Counted from the stretch's first letter, positions 30,932 through 39,292 are shown. The stretch: DNA of 42,940 nucleotides from Candidatus Omnitrophota bacterium (GCA_030697665.1 JAUYPJ010000122.1:1-42940); one strand, 5' to 3'. Translations and numbers: made by a program. Notes: a model not told the origin generated them from the sequence alone.

Positions 30932-31723
30932 TTGCGTGCGTGTAAGGGTGTTCACGATGAGACGGGCAAGGGCGGGGTGAGCCATCACCGTCTCCGGGCC
31001 GGTGAAGTTGGCGCGACCGGAGAAGTCCGTCAGGACGCGGCCGGTGGCGCGGGCGAGCGCCGCCAGCGGGGCCACATCCCAGACTTTCACCCCGTAGTCC
31101 ACCACCGCATCGACGTGCCCGCGCAGCGCCCACAGGTAGCCGTAGCAATCCCCGTAGGCGCGCTCCAGGAAACAGGAGGACACCAGCCGATCGAACCCGC
31201 CAGCGAAGCGGCCCTTGAGCCACCACCGCCTTCCGCCGTGGAAGAGCACCGCCTCGCCCAGCGACCGCACGGCGCGCGGAGGGCCGAGCCGCTGGCGGCG
31301 CGGGCCGATGCGCTCATATGCGCTCACGCCGGGGGCCACGCCGACGGTCACGTCAATGACGGGAAAATCGCAGATCCCGATGGTCGGCAGGCCCCGCTCG
31401 ACCCGACCCACCAGGATGCCCCATGACGGCAGCCCGCGGGAGAAGGCGCGCGTGCCGTCAATCGGATCGATCGTCCAGTAGGACGTGCTGTCGCCTCCGG
31501 ATGAGCCGAACTCCTCCCCCACCACTCGTTCTCCTGGGCAGGCCCGCTCAATGACGCGGCGAAGCCGCTCCTCGATCGCGCGGTCCGCGATCGTCACCGG
31601 GGAGCGGTCCGACTTCAGCTCCACGCGCAACGACGCGGACCGAAAGTGCCGGAACGCGATGGCGCGGCACCGGAGCACCTCCTTCTCGATCAGGGCGAGT
31701 AATGAACGATCGCTGGCTGCCAT
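30920..31723 (-). CDS. Inositol-monophosphatase family phosphatase (histidinol-phosphatase HisN-like)
   Basis: A 267-residue Mg2+-dependent phosphatase. Metal-site motifs are VVGEEFGSSGG, YWTIDPIDGTRAFSRGLPSW (DPxDGT) and GVKVWDVAPLAALARATGRV (WDxAP). The family covers inositol-1-phosphatase, fructose-1,6-bisphosphatase and the HisN histidinol phosphatase; the spacing and the RAFSRG following DGT remind me of HisN-type enzymes, which would fit an organism with hisG in this window. The assignment to a substrate is weak. Start at 31723 (MAASDRSLLALIEK) because the longer frame runs through repeat sequence. Confidence 0.85.
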   Translation of the reverse strand: MAASDRSLLALIEKEVLRCRAIAFRHFRSASLRVELKSDRSPVTIADRAIEERLRRVIERACPGERVVGEEFGSSGGDSTSYWTIDPIDGTRAFSRGLPSWGILVGRVERGLPTIGICDFPVIDVTVGVAPGVSAYERIGPRRQRLGPPRAVRSLGEAVLFHGGRRWWLKGRFAGGFDRLVSSCFLERAYGDCYGYLWALRGHVDAVVDYGVKVWDVAPLAALARATGRVLTDFSGRANFTGPETVMAHPALARLIVNTLTRTQSGH

Positions 31724-31813
31724 GGGTGGTATTGTACGCCAGCACCCTTCAGCCGCACAACTCAGATCCGGCTCACGCTCAACAGACCTCTGCCAAACCC
31801 TCAGCCCGGCATC

Positions 31814-31834
31814 CCAGTAACGCCTCCGGTTTTC
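31814..31834. repeat. Cassette-border repeat, copy 1
   Basis: Core CCAGTAACGCCTCCGG followed by TTTTC. Conservation with the other copies (32912, 33796, 39625) extends about 15 bases further left. It lies upstream of the CopG/nucleotidyltransferase pair. Confidence 0.75.
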
Positions 31835-31852
31835 CTGAGTGTGCGCAGCAGC

Positions 31853-31881
31853 TTGACGAAGCCGCAAAGATATGTTATCTT
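31853..31881 (+). promoter_or_regulatory. Promoter of the CopG/nucleotidyltransferase pair
   Basis: TTGACG (31853-31858), 17 bp, TATCTT (31876-31881). Nested inverted repeats GATATG...CATATC (31869-31906) and TGTTA...TAACA (31873-31892) span the -10 box and start site and could be the operator for the CopG-type protein. Confidence 0.7.
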
Positions 31882-31922
31882 ACTGAGTAACACAAAGTAG
31901 CATATCAAGAATTGGAGGAGCC

Positions 31923-32225
31923 ATGCGAGCCACGCGGACCTGGACGATCTCGATGCCGCCGGAGCTCAGTCGGTTGGCCCAGCAACTCGCCAAGGCGGAG
32001 CACCGGACGAAAAGCGAGCTCATCCGCGAAGCGCTTCGGCTGTACCTAACCCAGCGCGACCGCCCGATCGCGGCGGGGGCAGCGGAGCGCCTCGCGCGCG
32101 CCGGGGAATTAGCCGACGTGTATCGCCAGCATGCCGCAACCCGTCCGGCGAGCGACGCCGAGTTGCGCCGCCTGTTCAAGGGCGTGCGGAAAACCCACGA
32201 GCGCCTGCGGGACTTCGGGCGATGA
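31923..32225 (+). CDS. CopG/RHH-type antitoxin
   Basis: A 100-residue protein with a ribbon-helix-helix N-terminus: RTWTISMPPELSRLAQQLAK followed by RTKSELIREALRLYL. The rest is charged and probably binds the partner. GGAGGAG lies four bases before the ATG. It overlaps the next gene by four bases (ATGA at 32222). It would repress its own promoter through the palindrome at 31869-31906. Confidence 0.85.
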   Translation: MRATRTWTISMPPELSRLAQQLAKAEHRTKSELIREALRLYLTQRDRPIAAGAAERLARAGELADVYRQHAATRPASDAELRRLFKGVRKTHERLRDFGR

Positions 32226-32797
32226 ACGCGCTCGAACAGGCGGTGGGGGCCCTCGCCAGATTCCTCGATGAGCGCCGCATCCCGTACATGGTGATCGGCG
32301 GAATCGCCAACCTCGTCTGGGGTGAACCGCGTGCCACACTCGATGTCGATGCGACCGTCCTCGTTGAAGAGACCGCCTGGCCTGCCCTCCTCCGGGATCT
32401 TCGCCGAACCTTCCACGTCCTTCCCAAAAAACCCCTGGAGTTCCTCCGCGAGACGCACGTGCTGCCGGTGGAAAGCCGTGAGGGTGTACGGGTTGATGTG
32501 ATTTGGGCGACGATGCCCTACGAACACCAGGCCATCGCCCGAGCGACCCTCGAGCAGGTGGCCAGCCAACGGGTGCGTGTCTGCCGTCCCGAAGACCTCA
32601 TCATCCATAAGATCATCTCCAACCGAACGAAAGATCGAGACGATGTGCAAGCTGTGATCCGACACCAAGGACCCCGGCTTGACCGCCGCTATCTGACGAA
32701 GATGGTCGGCCAGCTATCAAAGACGCTCGATCAGCCGGAGCTCCTCGCCTTCCTGAACTCCTGTTTCCTCCCTCCCAGAACATCGCGCTCTTCATAA
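32222..32797 (+). CDS. Nucleotidyltransferase-fold protein (AbiEii/DUF1814- or DUF6036-like), toxin candidate
   Basis: A 191-residue protein with a minimal nucleotidyltransferase signature: IPYMVIGGIANLVWGEPRAT and LDVDATVLVEE (G-G...DxD). A later RVCRPEDLIIHKIISNRTKD segment with K and a downstream RDDVQAVI completes the pattern seen in AbiEii-like and MNT-type proteins. Together with the upstream CopG-type gene it forms a probable two-gene module. It is flanked on both sides by the cassette-border repeat. Toxicity is inferred only from gene pairing. Confidence 0.75.
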   Translation: MNALEQAVGALARFLDERRIPYMVIGGIANLVWGEPRATLDVDATVLVEETAWPALLRDLRRTFHVLPKKPLEFLRETHVLPVESREGVRVDVIWATMPYEHQAIARATLEQVASQRVRVCRPEDLIIHKIISNRTKDRDDVQAVIRHQGPRLDRRYLTKMVGQLSKTLDQPELLAFLNSCFLPPRTSRSS

Positions 32798-32911
32798 CAA
32801 CGGAGGACTGCGTGCTTTCGTCCCAATGGCCGCATCCTGTCCCGCGAATTCCCCGCTCCCCATCAACGTGTCCCTTCAGAACCCGGTACAGGTTTCCGCA
32901 GCGCGGTACGT

Positions 32912-32933
32912 CCAGTCACGCCTCCGGATTTCC
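32912..32933. repeat. Cassette-border repeat, copy 2
   Basis: CCAGTCACGCCTCCGG plus ATTTCC. It separates the CopG/nucleotidyltransferase pair from the next module. A TATAAT box (32941-32946) lies directly to its right and probably serves the following gene; I see no good -35 box. The 176 bp between the two modules hold no other gene. Confidence 0.7.
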
Positions 32934-32973
32934 ACGATGATATAATAGGTGTAGCGATGCCTGAAGAGGGGGT

Positions 32974-33504
32974 GTGGGAGTGATTGAGCGGCTACGCAAG
33001 GCAGTTGTGGCGTTAAACGCGTTACAACATCAGGGCTTGATCGAGTCGTACGCCATCGGCGGAGGCATGGCGGTCAATTTCTATACGGACCCGCAATCGA
33101 CCTACGATCTGGACGTTTTCATCCTGGTGAAGCCTGATGCCGCCCGCAAGATCATTTCGTTGACGGATGTCTATCAGTACTTCAAATCCCAAGGCGGCAC
33201 ATGGGAAGAAGGCTATATCGTGCTGGATCAGTTGCCGCTCCAATTGATCGCCGCTGGCAGCGCGTTGGAGCACGAAGCGGTGGATCGAGCGCAACACCGG
33301 AAAGTGGCGGGCGTTGAGACCAGGGTGGTGTCGGTGGAATATCTGGCGGCGATTGCCGTGCAGACCGGACGGCGGAAGGACCGTGAGAAGGTGCGCCGTC
33401 TGCTCGAAGAGGCGTCCCTCGACCGCCGCGCACTCGAGGCGCTGTTGAAACGGCATGACCTCTATGAGACCTTCAAGCGCTGGGAACTTCAAAATCGAGA
33501 TTAA
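32974..33504 (+). CDS. AbiEii-like nucleotidyltransferase, second module
   Basis: A 176-residue protein with IESYAIGGGMAVNFYTDPQS and TYDLDVFILVKPDA, the nucleotidyltransferase core with DxD. KDREKVRRLLEEASLDRRAL at the C-terminus is the usual linker to the helical end of type IV-like toxins. Starts with GTG at 32974 or GTG at 32980; a G-rich stretch upstream could serve both. It is followed by a short overlapping ORF that may encode its partner. Its role as toxin or as housekeeping enzyme cannot be decided from sequence. Confidence 0.72.
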   Translation: MGVIERLRKAVVALNALQHQGLIESYAIGGGMAVNFYTDPQSTYDLDVFILVKPDAARKIISLTDVYQYFKSQGGTWEEGYIVLDQLPLQLIAAGSALEHEAVDRAQHRKVAGVETRVVSVEYLAAIAVQTGRRKDREKVRRLLEEASLDRRALEALLKRHDLYETFKRWELQNRD

Positions 33505-33658
33505 CGGCAAGCTCTTCACCCGTGAGCAGCTCTTCAAGCGGGCGGAGGCCTTCCATCGCAAGCGGGCACGGCTGTCCCTGGCGCGGAAGATACAACTGGT
33601 TGAAGCGCTCAACGAACTACGAGACGACTTCCGCCGCCTGCGCCGCTCTCACGGATGA
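33455..33658 (+). CDS. Small basic protein, likely partner of the AbiEii-like gene
   Basis: A 67-residue protein overlapping the end of the nucleotidyltransferase by about 50 bp in another frame. After about ten residues it reads FKIEINGKLFTREQLFKRAE and LARKIQLVEALNELRDDFRR, an amphipathic, basic helix-rich sequence. The overlap and size suit a co-translated partner. I do not recognise a named family; the exact start is uncertain. Confidence 0.55.
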   Translation: MTSMRPSSAGNFKIEINGKLFTREQLFKRAEAFHRKRARLSLARKIQLVEALNELRDDFRRLRRSHG

Positions 33659-33696
33659 AGCGGGCAGGCGCCGCGCGACGCGGAGAAGCGCTGCAG

Positions 33697-33817
33697 CCAG
33701 GCTCACCAGATGGAAAACGCCGGCGACACCTCCGCGAAAGTCCTCTGCGTGGCGGCTCCGCGTACCCTTTGATCAGCCATTCAGCGCGGCACCACCAGTA
33801 ACGCCTCCAGCTTTCAG
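33697..33817. repeat. Cassette-border repeat, copy 3 (long form)
   Basis: About 120 bp that align with 39527-39646, ending in CCAGTAACGCCTCCAGC. The stretch 33659-33880 contains no gene; the rest of it is similarly non-coding and the copy seems degenerate relative to 39527-39646. Confidence 0.75.
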
Positions 33818-33880
33818 GAGCGAGCCTGCGAGGAGCCGCGGTCCCCATCGCCACTGATCAGCGCGATCCTTGGCTCAGCA

Positions 33881-35518
33881 TTAGAGCGGGTGGGCTGGTA
33901 GGAGCGTGGCAGGCTGCTGCGCCAGTTCCTCTGCAAACATGGCCTTGTAATGGCGATACCAGTCACTCTGGAACCGTTCTTCCGGATCGAAGCACAGCTT
34001 CCACCGCAAGAACTCCGGAAATTGGGGGTAGGCCATGAGGACCTGATCCTTGCGCGCCCAGCGGTGGTACGTCAGATAATATGAGCCGCCAAGGCCCAAG
34101 GCGCAATCGATGATGCGCTGAAAATCCCGCTTGGCCTTGGCGATTCCCTCTGGCGTGTGCTGCACCCGAAGGTTGAAGATGATGCAGGCGTAGTTCTGTT
34201 TGGCCCAACACAGGAAGCTTTCCTCATCCCGCTCAATCAGCCGCATCGTGCCGTAGATGACGTCAAACGCATAGGCCCGCGCATCCTCAATGACGTGCTT
34301 GCTGAACTGCTGGATCTGTGCGCGCGGGATGTAGACCTCGGTGATCATCAGCGAACCCTCGGTATAGTCCGGCATCGTTCTTCGGAGATAGTCCTCGTAG
34401 GCGTCGTTGTAGTAGCTCATCTGGTGCAAATCCGACCAGTAGATCTGACCGTTGGTGCTGAGGTAGTGGCGGCTGTAGCGTTCGAAGGCCTCGCTCTTAC
34501 GCGCATGTGCCAGCACCAACAGCTCGTTCCAATCGTCAAGAGATAACCGCTTCTGGTCTGCCGGGATCGGGGTGTCGAGCGGCACCGGATGGTAGGTGGA
34601 GAGGACTCCGACTTGCATGAAGTCCGGCGCAGCAACGTCCGTTTTGTACTGGTAGTCGCCGTAGTGAGCCCCTACGTCGAATCGCTCCCGCACCTTCTCC
34701 GGCAGGTCATTGATCGAGACGACTTCAACCACGCGCCGCAACTTCTGCCGAGGCGTCAGCCGCAGATCGACCGTCGCGATGGCCCCGAACAGGCCGTAGC
34801 CGCCAATCGCAAGCCGGAACAACTCCGGATGTTGCGTGCGGCTGACCGTCAGGACCTCGCCATCAGCGTTGACCAGCGTGAAGGCTTCGACGTCCTGGAT
34901 CATCGGCCGAAACCGCAGGCCGCGCCCGTGCGCATTAGCCGACAGGGCCCCGCCCAGACTCAGCTCATCCGCCCCGGTCTGCTTTTGCGCGATCGCCCAC
35001 GTCGGACCCGGCTCGCCCTGCTGCGTCTCATTGAGGGACTGCATCAGCTTCGGCCAACCAATCCCCGCCTCCACGCGCACAACACCCCGCTCGCGGTCGA
35101 AGGCCAGGACGTCGTCCATCCTGGCCATGTTGATGTGCACTGTCCCCGTCCCGAATTGTTGGCCGCCCATCGCGTGGCGCCCCGCCGAGATGCTCACGTG
35201 TTGGCCTCCCCGCTTCGCCGCCTGGATCACCTCGACAAGGTCGGACGTTGACCGCGGGTAGACGAGACTCGCGACGCTCGTCGGATTCAGCCGCGAGTGC
35301 ACATCGTTGAGCACCACCGCCCGTGCCGCCGTCCTGACCGCCTGACAGGCGCTTGCACTGAGCGCGACCAGCGCGGCAAACGGCGGCCGCAAGCCAATCT
35401 GCTTGATGGTGGGAACAACGGCAGTGCCGAAGGCGGTGAGGAGCGAGCCGACCAGAGACCCGAGGAGCCTGAATCCTGTTCTCACACGTTGCATCGTCTC
35501 ATCCGAGGCCGAAGCCAT
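33881..35518 (-). CDS. FAD-binding oxidase/dehydrogenase (PCMH-type)
   Basis: A 545-residue protein with a PCMH-type FAD domain: SLVYPRSTSDLVEVIQAAKR, GGQHVSISAGRHAMGGQQFG, and ADELSLGGALSANAHGRGL. The C-terminal part has WDDxYW-like SLDDWNELLVLAHARKSEAF and ends CFDPEERFQSDWYRHYKAMF. This arrangement resembles sugar-lactone oxidases and plant DIMINUTO-like reductases. The substrate is unknown. An N-terminal hydrophobic segment (GSLVGSLLTAFGTAVVPTI, then AALVALSASACQAV) suggests membrane attachment or export. Last gene of the minus-strand cluster 33881-39292. Confidence 0.85.
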   Translation of the reverse strand: MASASDETMQRVRTGFRLLGSLVGSLLTAFGTAVVPTIKQIGLRPPFAALVALSASACQAVRTAARAVVLNDVHSRLNPTSVASLVYPRSTSDLVEVIQAAKRGGQHVSISAGRHAMGGQQFGTGTVHINMARMDDVLAFDRERGVVRVEAGIGWPKLMQSLNETQQGEPGPTWAIAQKQTGADELSLGGALSANAHGRGLRFRPMIQDVEAFTLVNADGEVLTVSRTQHPELFRLAIGGYGLFGAIATVDLRLTPRQKLRRVVEVVSINDLPEKVRERFDVGAHYGDYQYKTDVAAPDFMQVGVLSTYHPVPLDTPIPADQKRLSLDDWNELLVLAHARKSEAFERYSRHYLSTNGQIYWSDLHQMSYYNDAYEDYLRRTMPDYTEGSLMITEVYIPRAQIQQFSKHVIEDARAYAFDVIYGTMRLIERDEESFLCWAKQNYACIIFNLRVQHTPEGIAKAKRDFQRIIDCALGLGGSYYLTYHRWARKDQVLMAYPQFPEFLRWKLCFDPEERFQSDWYRHYKAMFAEELAQQPATLLPAHPL

Positions 35519-35579
35519 TCAGGACCAACACCGGTTTGAGGCTTCCAATGAGGAGGCGTTCCAAATGCGATAGCCCAAA

Positions 35580-37184
35580 TCAGCGAGGCGGAGCGATGTC
35601 GGCCGCTTCCGATTGTCCCGTCGCTGCCGAGTCCCCATGCGCAGATCGGCACGTCTGTCCCGTCAGGTCATAGAGCCAGCCACAGATCGTGCGTTGGCTG
35701 GCCGGCTCATGCACCAGGAGCTGGGCTGCGGCGTAGAGCCGCTCGCGATGCGTTGGGTGGAGAAAGAACCGGGTGGGAATCTCCGTGAGTACGGCCCGAA
35801 ATTCGGGATACGATTCGCCGAATTGAGCCGCGTATTGCCGGAGGTACGCGGCTTCGTAAAGTTCGGGATAGGGCGCGTTGATCGCCAGATCTTGCAACGC
35901 GATGTGCCACACCCTGCAGGGCGGGGCGGGTGAGGGCTCAGGGGCTTGCGCCATTGAATCGTCCGCAGGGACAAAGACCCCGCGCCCGAGGCGCCCCTCC
36001 TCCAAGAAACTCAGCGGCTGTTGGATTTCTTGGGGGCTTAGGCGGCGCTCTGTCCAACCCGTGCCATGGGCTTTGGCTTCGCGGATCGCCGCCCACTGGT
36101 GAAGCGAATCGAACCCAAGGGCGGCCAACTGCTGCTCCCGTTTTGAGGTCATCAAGATCCCCACCGCACGCAGGGCATTGGTGTCGAATAGGAGATCGAT
36201 GGGGCCGCGGGTATCCGGTTGCCAGCCCAGGCGCGCCTCCTCTGAGGGCGTCTGCGCATCCACCAGGATGAGCAGGCAGCCGTTGGTGAATCGGGCTGGG
36301 TTGCGCTCCAACTGTTTGATATAGGCACGCGCCAGCGAGTCCAGGCCGAGGTTATCAATCACGCCCCCATCGATGAGATGGAGGTAGGGGGTGTCGGCCA
36401 GGCGCGCCAGCCCCTCCGGCTGGAGCAGATCGCGTGGCCGGGGCGCTCCGCGTGGATGGAAATCCTTCAGCGTGACGGCGCGCAGCAGGCCGGGGTAGGC
36501 CGCCGAGGCCATCACCCCGACGGCGATGGGCAATTGCCCAAGGTCAGAGCCCAGTGTCTCGAACGACTCATTCGAAAACACGAACCGCTCGCCCCGGACG
36601 TAGTCCGTCGCGTTGAGGAGCAAGACGGGGGCGTCCTGGGGCAGTTGACTGAACGTCCGGTGCTGGAACAAGTGCGCATCGAACACTTCTGCCAGCACGC
36701 TCGTACGGTCATAGCTAGTGCCGAGGAACAGCGGCCAGCGCAGCGGATTCAGCAGCGCGCGCCATCCCAGGCATTCAAAGTTCTTGGCCATCAGGCGCTT
36801 GAGTGTCGGTTCGTTCCATCGCTGCGGCTCGCGCTTAAACAGCGCATAGTACGCGGCGGGCAGCGAGCCGCCTGAGACCGAGGAGACGTACTGGACACGC
36901 TCGAGAATCCCGAGCTGGTCCAGCTCCCACATCACGGCAGCTGAGAAATTGGCCGCGCGGCTGCCGCCTCCGGACAGGGCCATGCCGATGAAGCAGGTGT
37001 CGTTCAGTGACGGCGAGACATTCAGGGTGATCGGTGTAGCGTGAGACTGCGCGGTGGGCGGCTTGTTGGGATACGCGGCAAGATACCGAAGGCCCCACAG
37101 TGGGGCGCATCCTGCGGCGAGGCTGGCGGCCAGCAGCGCGCACAGTCCTCTGGAGCCACCAAACCAATTAAATGGAACCACCAA
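35580..37184 (-). CDS. Patatin-like phospholipase, lipoprotein
   Basis: A 534-residue protein with a lipobox (LLAASLAAGC). The phosphate/oxyanion loop is MALSGGGSRAANFSAAVMWE, the serine region YVSSVSGGSLPAAYYALFKR, and the aspartate of the dyad LHLIDGGVIDNLGLDSLARA (DGG). In the canonical patatin GxSxG elbow the first G is replaced: the sequence reads S-V-S-G-G. It probably hydrolyses lipids at the cell surface or periplasm. The frame opens with TTG 37184 or GTG 37181; neither has a clear ribosome site, and no ATG lies upstream of the signal peptide. It lies between LemA and the FAD oxidase genes. Confidence 0.85.
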   Translation of the reverse strand: MVVPFNWFGGSRGLCALLAASLAAGCAPLWGLRYLAAYPNKPPTAQSHATPITLNVSPSLNDTCFIGMALSGGGSRAANFSAAVMWELDQLGILERVQYVSSVSGGSLPAAYYALFKREPQRWNEPTLKRLMAKNFECLGWRALLNPLRWPLFLGTSYDRTSVLAEVFDAHLFQHRTFSQLPQDAPVLLLNATDYVRGERFVFSNESFETLGSDLGQLPIAVGVMASAAYPGLLRAVTLKDFHPRGAPRPRDLLQPEGLARLADTPYLHLIDGGVIDNLGLDSLARAYIKQLERNPARFTNGCLLILVDAQTPSEEARLGWQPDTRGPIDLLFDTNALRAVGILMTSKREQQLAALGFDSLHQWAAIREAKAHGTGWTERRLSPQEIQQPLSFLEEGRLGRGVFVPADDSMAQAPEPSPAPPCRVWHIALQDLAINAPYPELYEAAYLRQYAAQFGESYPEFRAVLTEIPTRFFLHPTHRERLYAAAQLLVHEPASQRTICGWLYDLTGQTCRSAHGDSAATGQSEAADIAPPR

Positions 37185-37214
37185 TGCACCTTAACATTCA
37201 GGGGGGTTCCATTT
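37170..37214. terminator. Inverted repeat between lemA and the patatin gene
   Basis: AAATGGAACC at 37170-37179 pairs with GGTTCCATTT at 37205-37214. It brackets the LemA stop and the patatin start. It is a possible intrinsic attenuator or mRNA hairpin; no T-run is present, so termination is uncertain. Confidence 0.4.
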
Positions 37215-37770
37215 AGAACTCCACGGTCGGTGCCTGTGCTGCCACTTCACCAGCCTTGAAGTACGCATCGTTCTGACGAAAGCCGGTGAGGCCAGCCACC
37301 ATGTTCGAGGGGAAGGCCCGAACGGCTACATTGTAGTGTCGGACCGCTTCGTTGTAGCGCCGGCGTTCAACGGCGATGCGGTTTTCGGTTCCAGCGAGCT
37401 CATCTTGCAACGAAAGGAAATTCTGATTCGCTTTCAGCTCAGGGTACCGCTCCACCACCACCAGCAGACGTGCCAGCGCGCCTTCCAGCTGTGTCGCTGC
37501 GCCAACTTTTTCGGCCACCGTCGTCGCTTGAGCCCACTGGCTGCGAAGCCGTGAAATCTCTTCGAGCGTCTGCCGCTCGTGCGCGGCGTAACCCTTGACC
37601 GTGTTGACGAGATTTGGGATCAGGTCATAGCGCCGCTGGAGCACATTGTCCACCTGCGACCAGGCCTCTCGCGTCGCCTCCTGACGCTGGACTAAGGCGT
37701 TGTAGGACCCCACGCCGATCCCAAGGGTGACGAGCACAAGCACTCCGACGATCAGTAGTCCCCGTTTCAT
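37213..37770 (-). CDS. LemA family protein
   Basis: A 185-residue protein with an N-terminal anchor (RGLLIVGVLVLVTLGIGVG). LemA signatures are QVDNVLQRRYDLIPNLVNTV, KGYAAHERQTLEEISRLRSQ, RYPELKANQNFLSLQDELAG and RRYNEAVRHYNVAVRAFPSN. Most LemA proteins are next to a TPM-domain gene, and here one lies just upstream (38507-39292), with a nucleotidyltransferase between. The function of LemA is not established; roles in membrane stress or signalling have been proposed. The start overlaps the nucleotidyltransferase stop by four bases. Confidence 0.95.
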   Translation of the reverse strand: MKRGLLIVGVLVLVTLGIGVGSYNALVQRQEATREAWSQVDNVLQRRYDLIPNLVNTVKGYAAHERQTLEEISRLRSQWAQATTVAEKVGAATQLEGALARLLVVVERYPELKANQNFLSLQDELAGTENRIAVERRRYNEAVRHYNVAVRAFPSNMVAGLTGFRQNDAYFKAGEVAAQAPTVEF

Positions 37771-38492
37771 GCGGTCCTCCTCTCATCCACCGGATGGAGC
37801 GCCGTATCCACAGCCTGCACGATTGATTCAATCGCCTGCACATAGTCTCGCATCAGCGCGACATGATCTACGCGCCCTGCGCCACGGCTGGTCTTGAGCT
37901 GGGCCACCTGATGAAACACGTCCGTCCTCATGGACACATGCCGGGCGAGCGCTTCAAGCGCTTCAAATTTCTTCTGAGGCACGTGAGGCTGGTACACCCG
38001 GAGCGCAGCCCGGAAGAGGACAAGGAACGTTGAGAGGGACCGCGTCATGAGTTGGAGCGTCTTCCGCCGATCCCGTCGAAGCTGCATATACCCTGTCCTG
38101 AGCTTGGCCAGCCTGCTGCGCAATTCATACTCAAGTTGCCGCCGAAGATCTCCCGGGTTCACCGAGAGCGGGGCGATGACGTCTTCCCCGAAGAGGACCT
38201 GACGACTGTCTTTCATGTCAGCGATCTCGATCGAATAGACCTCCCCCGAACGGACCAGCTCCTCACGGGTGAAAAGAAGCGGCGGGCGGTTCCCAGCCCG
38301 GACCCATGAACGCGTCAGGTCAGTCAGCGCTTCAAGCTCCTGAGGACCGAGGCGATCGAGGACGACCAGAACATTGTAATCGGACTGGCCTGGAAGATGG
38401 TCCCCGGCCGCCGCAGAGCCAAACAACATCACGGAGACAAGCTGCGAGCCGCAGCGTTGTCTCAGGCTCGCTGTCAATTGTTCCGGCGTCAT
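37767..38492 (-). CDS. Nucleotidyltransferase-domain protein
   Basis: A 241-residue protein starting MTPEQLTASLRQRCG. The nucleotidyltransferase motif is LVSVMLFGSAAAGDHLPGQS with DYNVLVVLDRL (GSxAxGD...D-x-N, a slightly altered DxD). A long helical C-terminus follows (KFEALEALARHVSMRTDVFH). The gene sits between the TPM gene and lemA, with short overlaps. The ATG at 38492 has GGGAGGAAG just upstream; the earlier ATG is in the end of the TPM gene. The substrate is not predictable. The D-to-N change in the usual DxD motif could impair metal binding. Confidence 0.78.
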   Translation of the reverse strand: MTPEQLTASLRQRCGSQLVSVMLFGSAAAGDHLPGQSDYNVLVVLDRLGPQELEALTDLTRSWVRAGNRPPLLFTREELVRSGEVYSIEIADMKDSRQVLFGEDVIAPLSVNPGDLRRQLEYELRSRLAKLRTGYMQLRRDRRKTLQLMTRSLSTFLVLFRAALRVYQPHVPQKKFEALEALARHVSMRTDVFHQVAQLKTSRGAGRVDHVALMRDYVQAIESIVQAVDTALHPVDERRTA

Positions 38493-38506
38493 GCGCCTTC
38501 CTCCCT

Positions 38507-39292
38507 TTACCATCCCCGACTTGCCCCTCCGCCGCCTGAGCTGCCGCCACCGAAGCCCCCGCTGGATCCGCCGCCAAAACCTCCCCCGAAGTCGCCCCCG
38601 CTCCAGCCACCGTACCAGTAATCGCTCACCTTACCACCCGCTCTTGAGCGCCAAAACCCCCGCACGACATAGATCCAGACGCCAGCGATGAGCAGGATCA
38701 CCAACCACTCAAAGGGGATCGTCAACGGAGAAGGCTCATCTGGTGGAGACAGGGGTGCTGGGTGGGCCGAGGCAGGCGCCCCCAGTAGTTCGATGAGCTT
38801 CGTCCCCCCGGCTACCAACCCCCCGGAGAGATCCCCGGCACGGAAGCGCGGCAAGATGATTTCATCGATGAGCCGGCCGCTCTTCGCATCCGTGAGCGCG
38901 TGTTCAAGCCCATAGCCGACCTCGATGCGGATCCGCCGATCAGCCACTGAACAGAGGATCAGCGCGCCGTTGTCCTGGCCACGCTTGCCGATGCCCCATT
39001 CCTTGAACAGGTCCGCTGCCGCCCGCTCGATATCACCCTCTGGCACGCTCGGCAACGTCACCACCGCCACTTCGATGCCGGTTCGCTGCTCAAAGCCCGA
39101 CAGCGCCGTGGTGAGCCGTTCGACATCACGGGAATCCATCACGCCCGCAAAGTCGTTGACCCATCCACGCGACGTCGGGTAGCGCGCAGCAAATCCTGTG
39201 GCCTGGCCTCCCACAAACAAAAGTACCAACGCGACGAGGCACGGCCCAGCCCGGCGTGTGCCAACGCCAACCGATTCACAACGTTGATTCAT
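38507..39292 (-). CDS. TPM-domain (YgcG-like) protein
   Basis: A 261-residue protein with a signal peptide (CLVALVLLFVGGQATGFAA). The TPM domain has GWVNDFAGVMDSRDVERLTT, TGIEVAVVTLPSVPEGDIER and a transmembrane helix near the C-terminus (WLVILLIAGVWIYVVRGFW). It ends in a Gly/Ser-rich tail (FGGGFGGGSSGG-type). The TPM domain is thought to act in membrane-protein quality or photosystem repair; bacterial members usually accompany LemA, as here. The ATG at 39292 is chosen because the earlier GTG only adds residues encoded by upstream repeat sequence. Confidence 0.92.
   Translation of the reverse strand: MNQRCESVGVGTRRAGPCLVALVLLFVGGQATGFAARYPTSRGWVNDFAGVMDSRDVERLTTALSGFEQRTGIEVAVVTLPSVPEGDIERAAADLFKEWGIGKRGQDNGALILCSVADRRIRIEVGYGLEHALTDAKSGRLIDEIILPRFRAGDLSGGLVAGGTKLIELLGAPASAHPAPLSPPDEPSPLTIPFEWLVILLIAGVWIYVVRGFWRSRAGGKVSDYWYGGWSGGDFGGGFGGGSSGGFGGGSSGGGGASRGW

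Noticed and set aside
31814..33817. Border repeats as integron attC sites
   Set aside because: The core GGCGTTACTGG lacks the GTTRRRY and RYYYAAC boxes, and no integrase gene is seen in the window.
38507..38620. Gly-rich repeats at the end of the TPM gene as a repeat element
   Set aside because: Gly/Ser-rich tails are normal in TPM-domain proteins; the DNA repetition follows from the codons.
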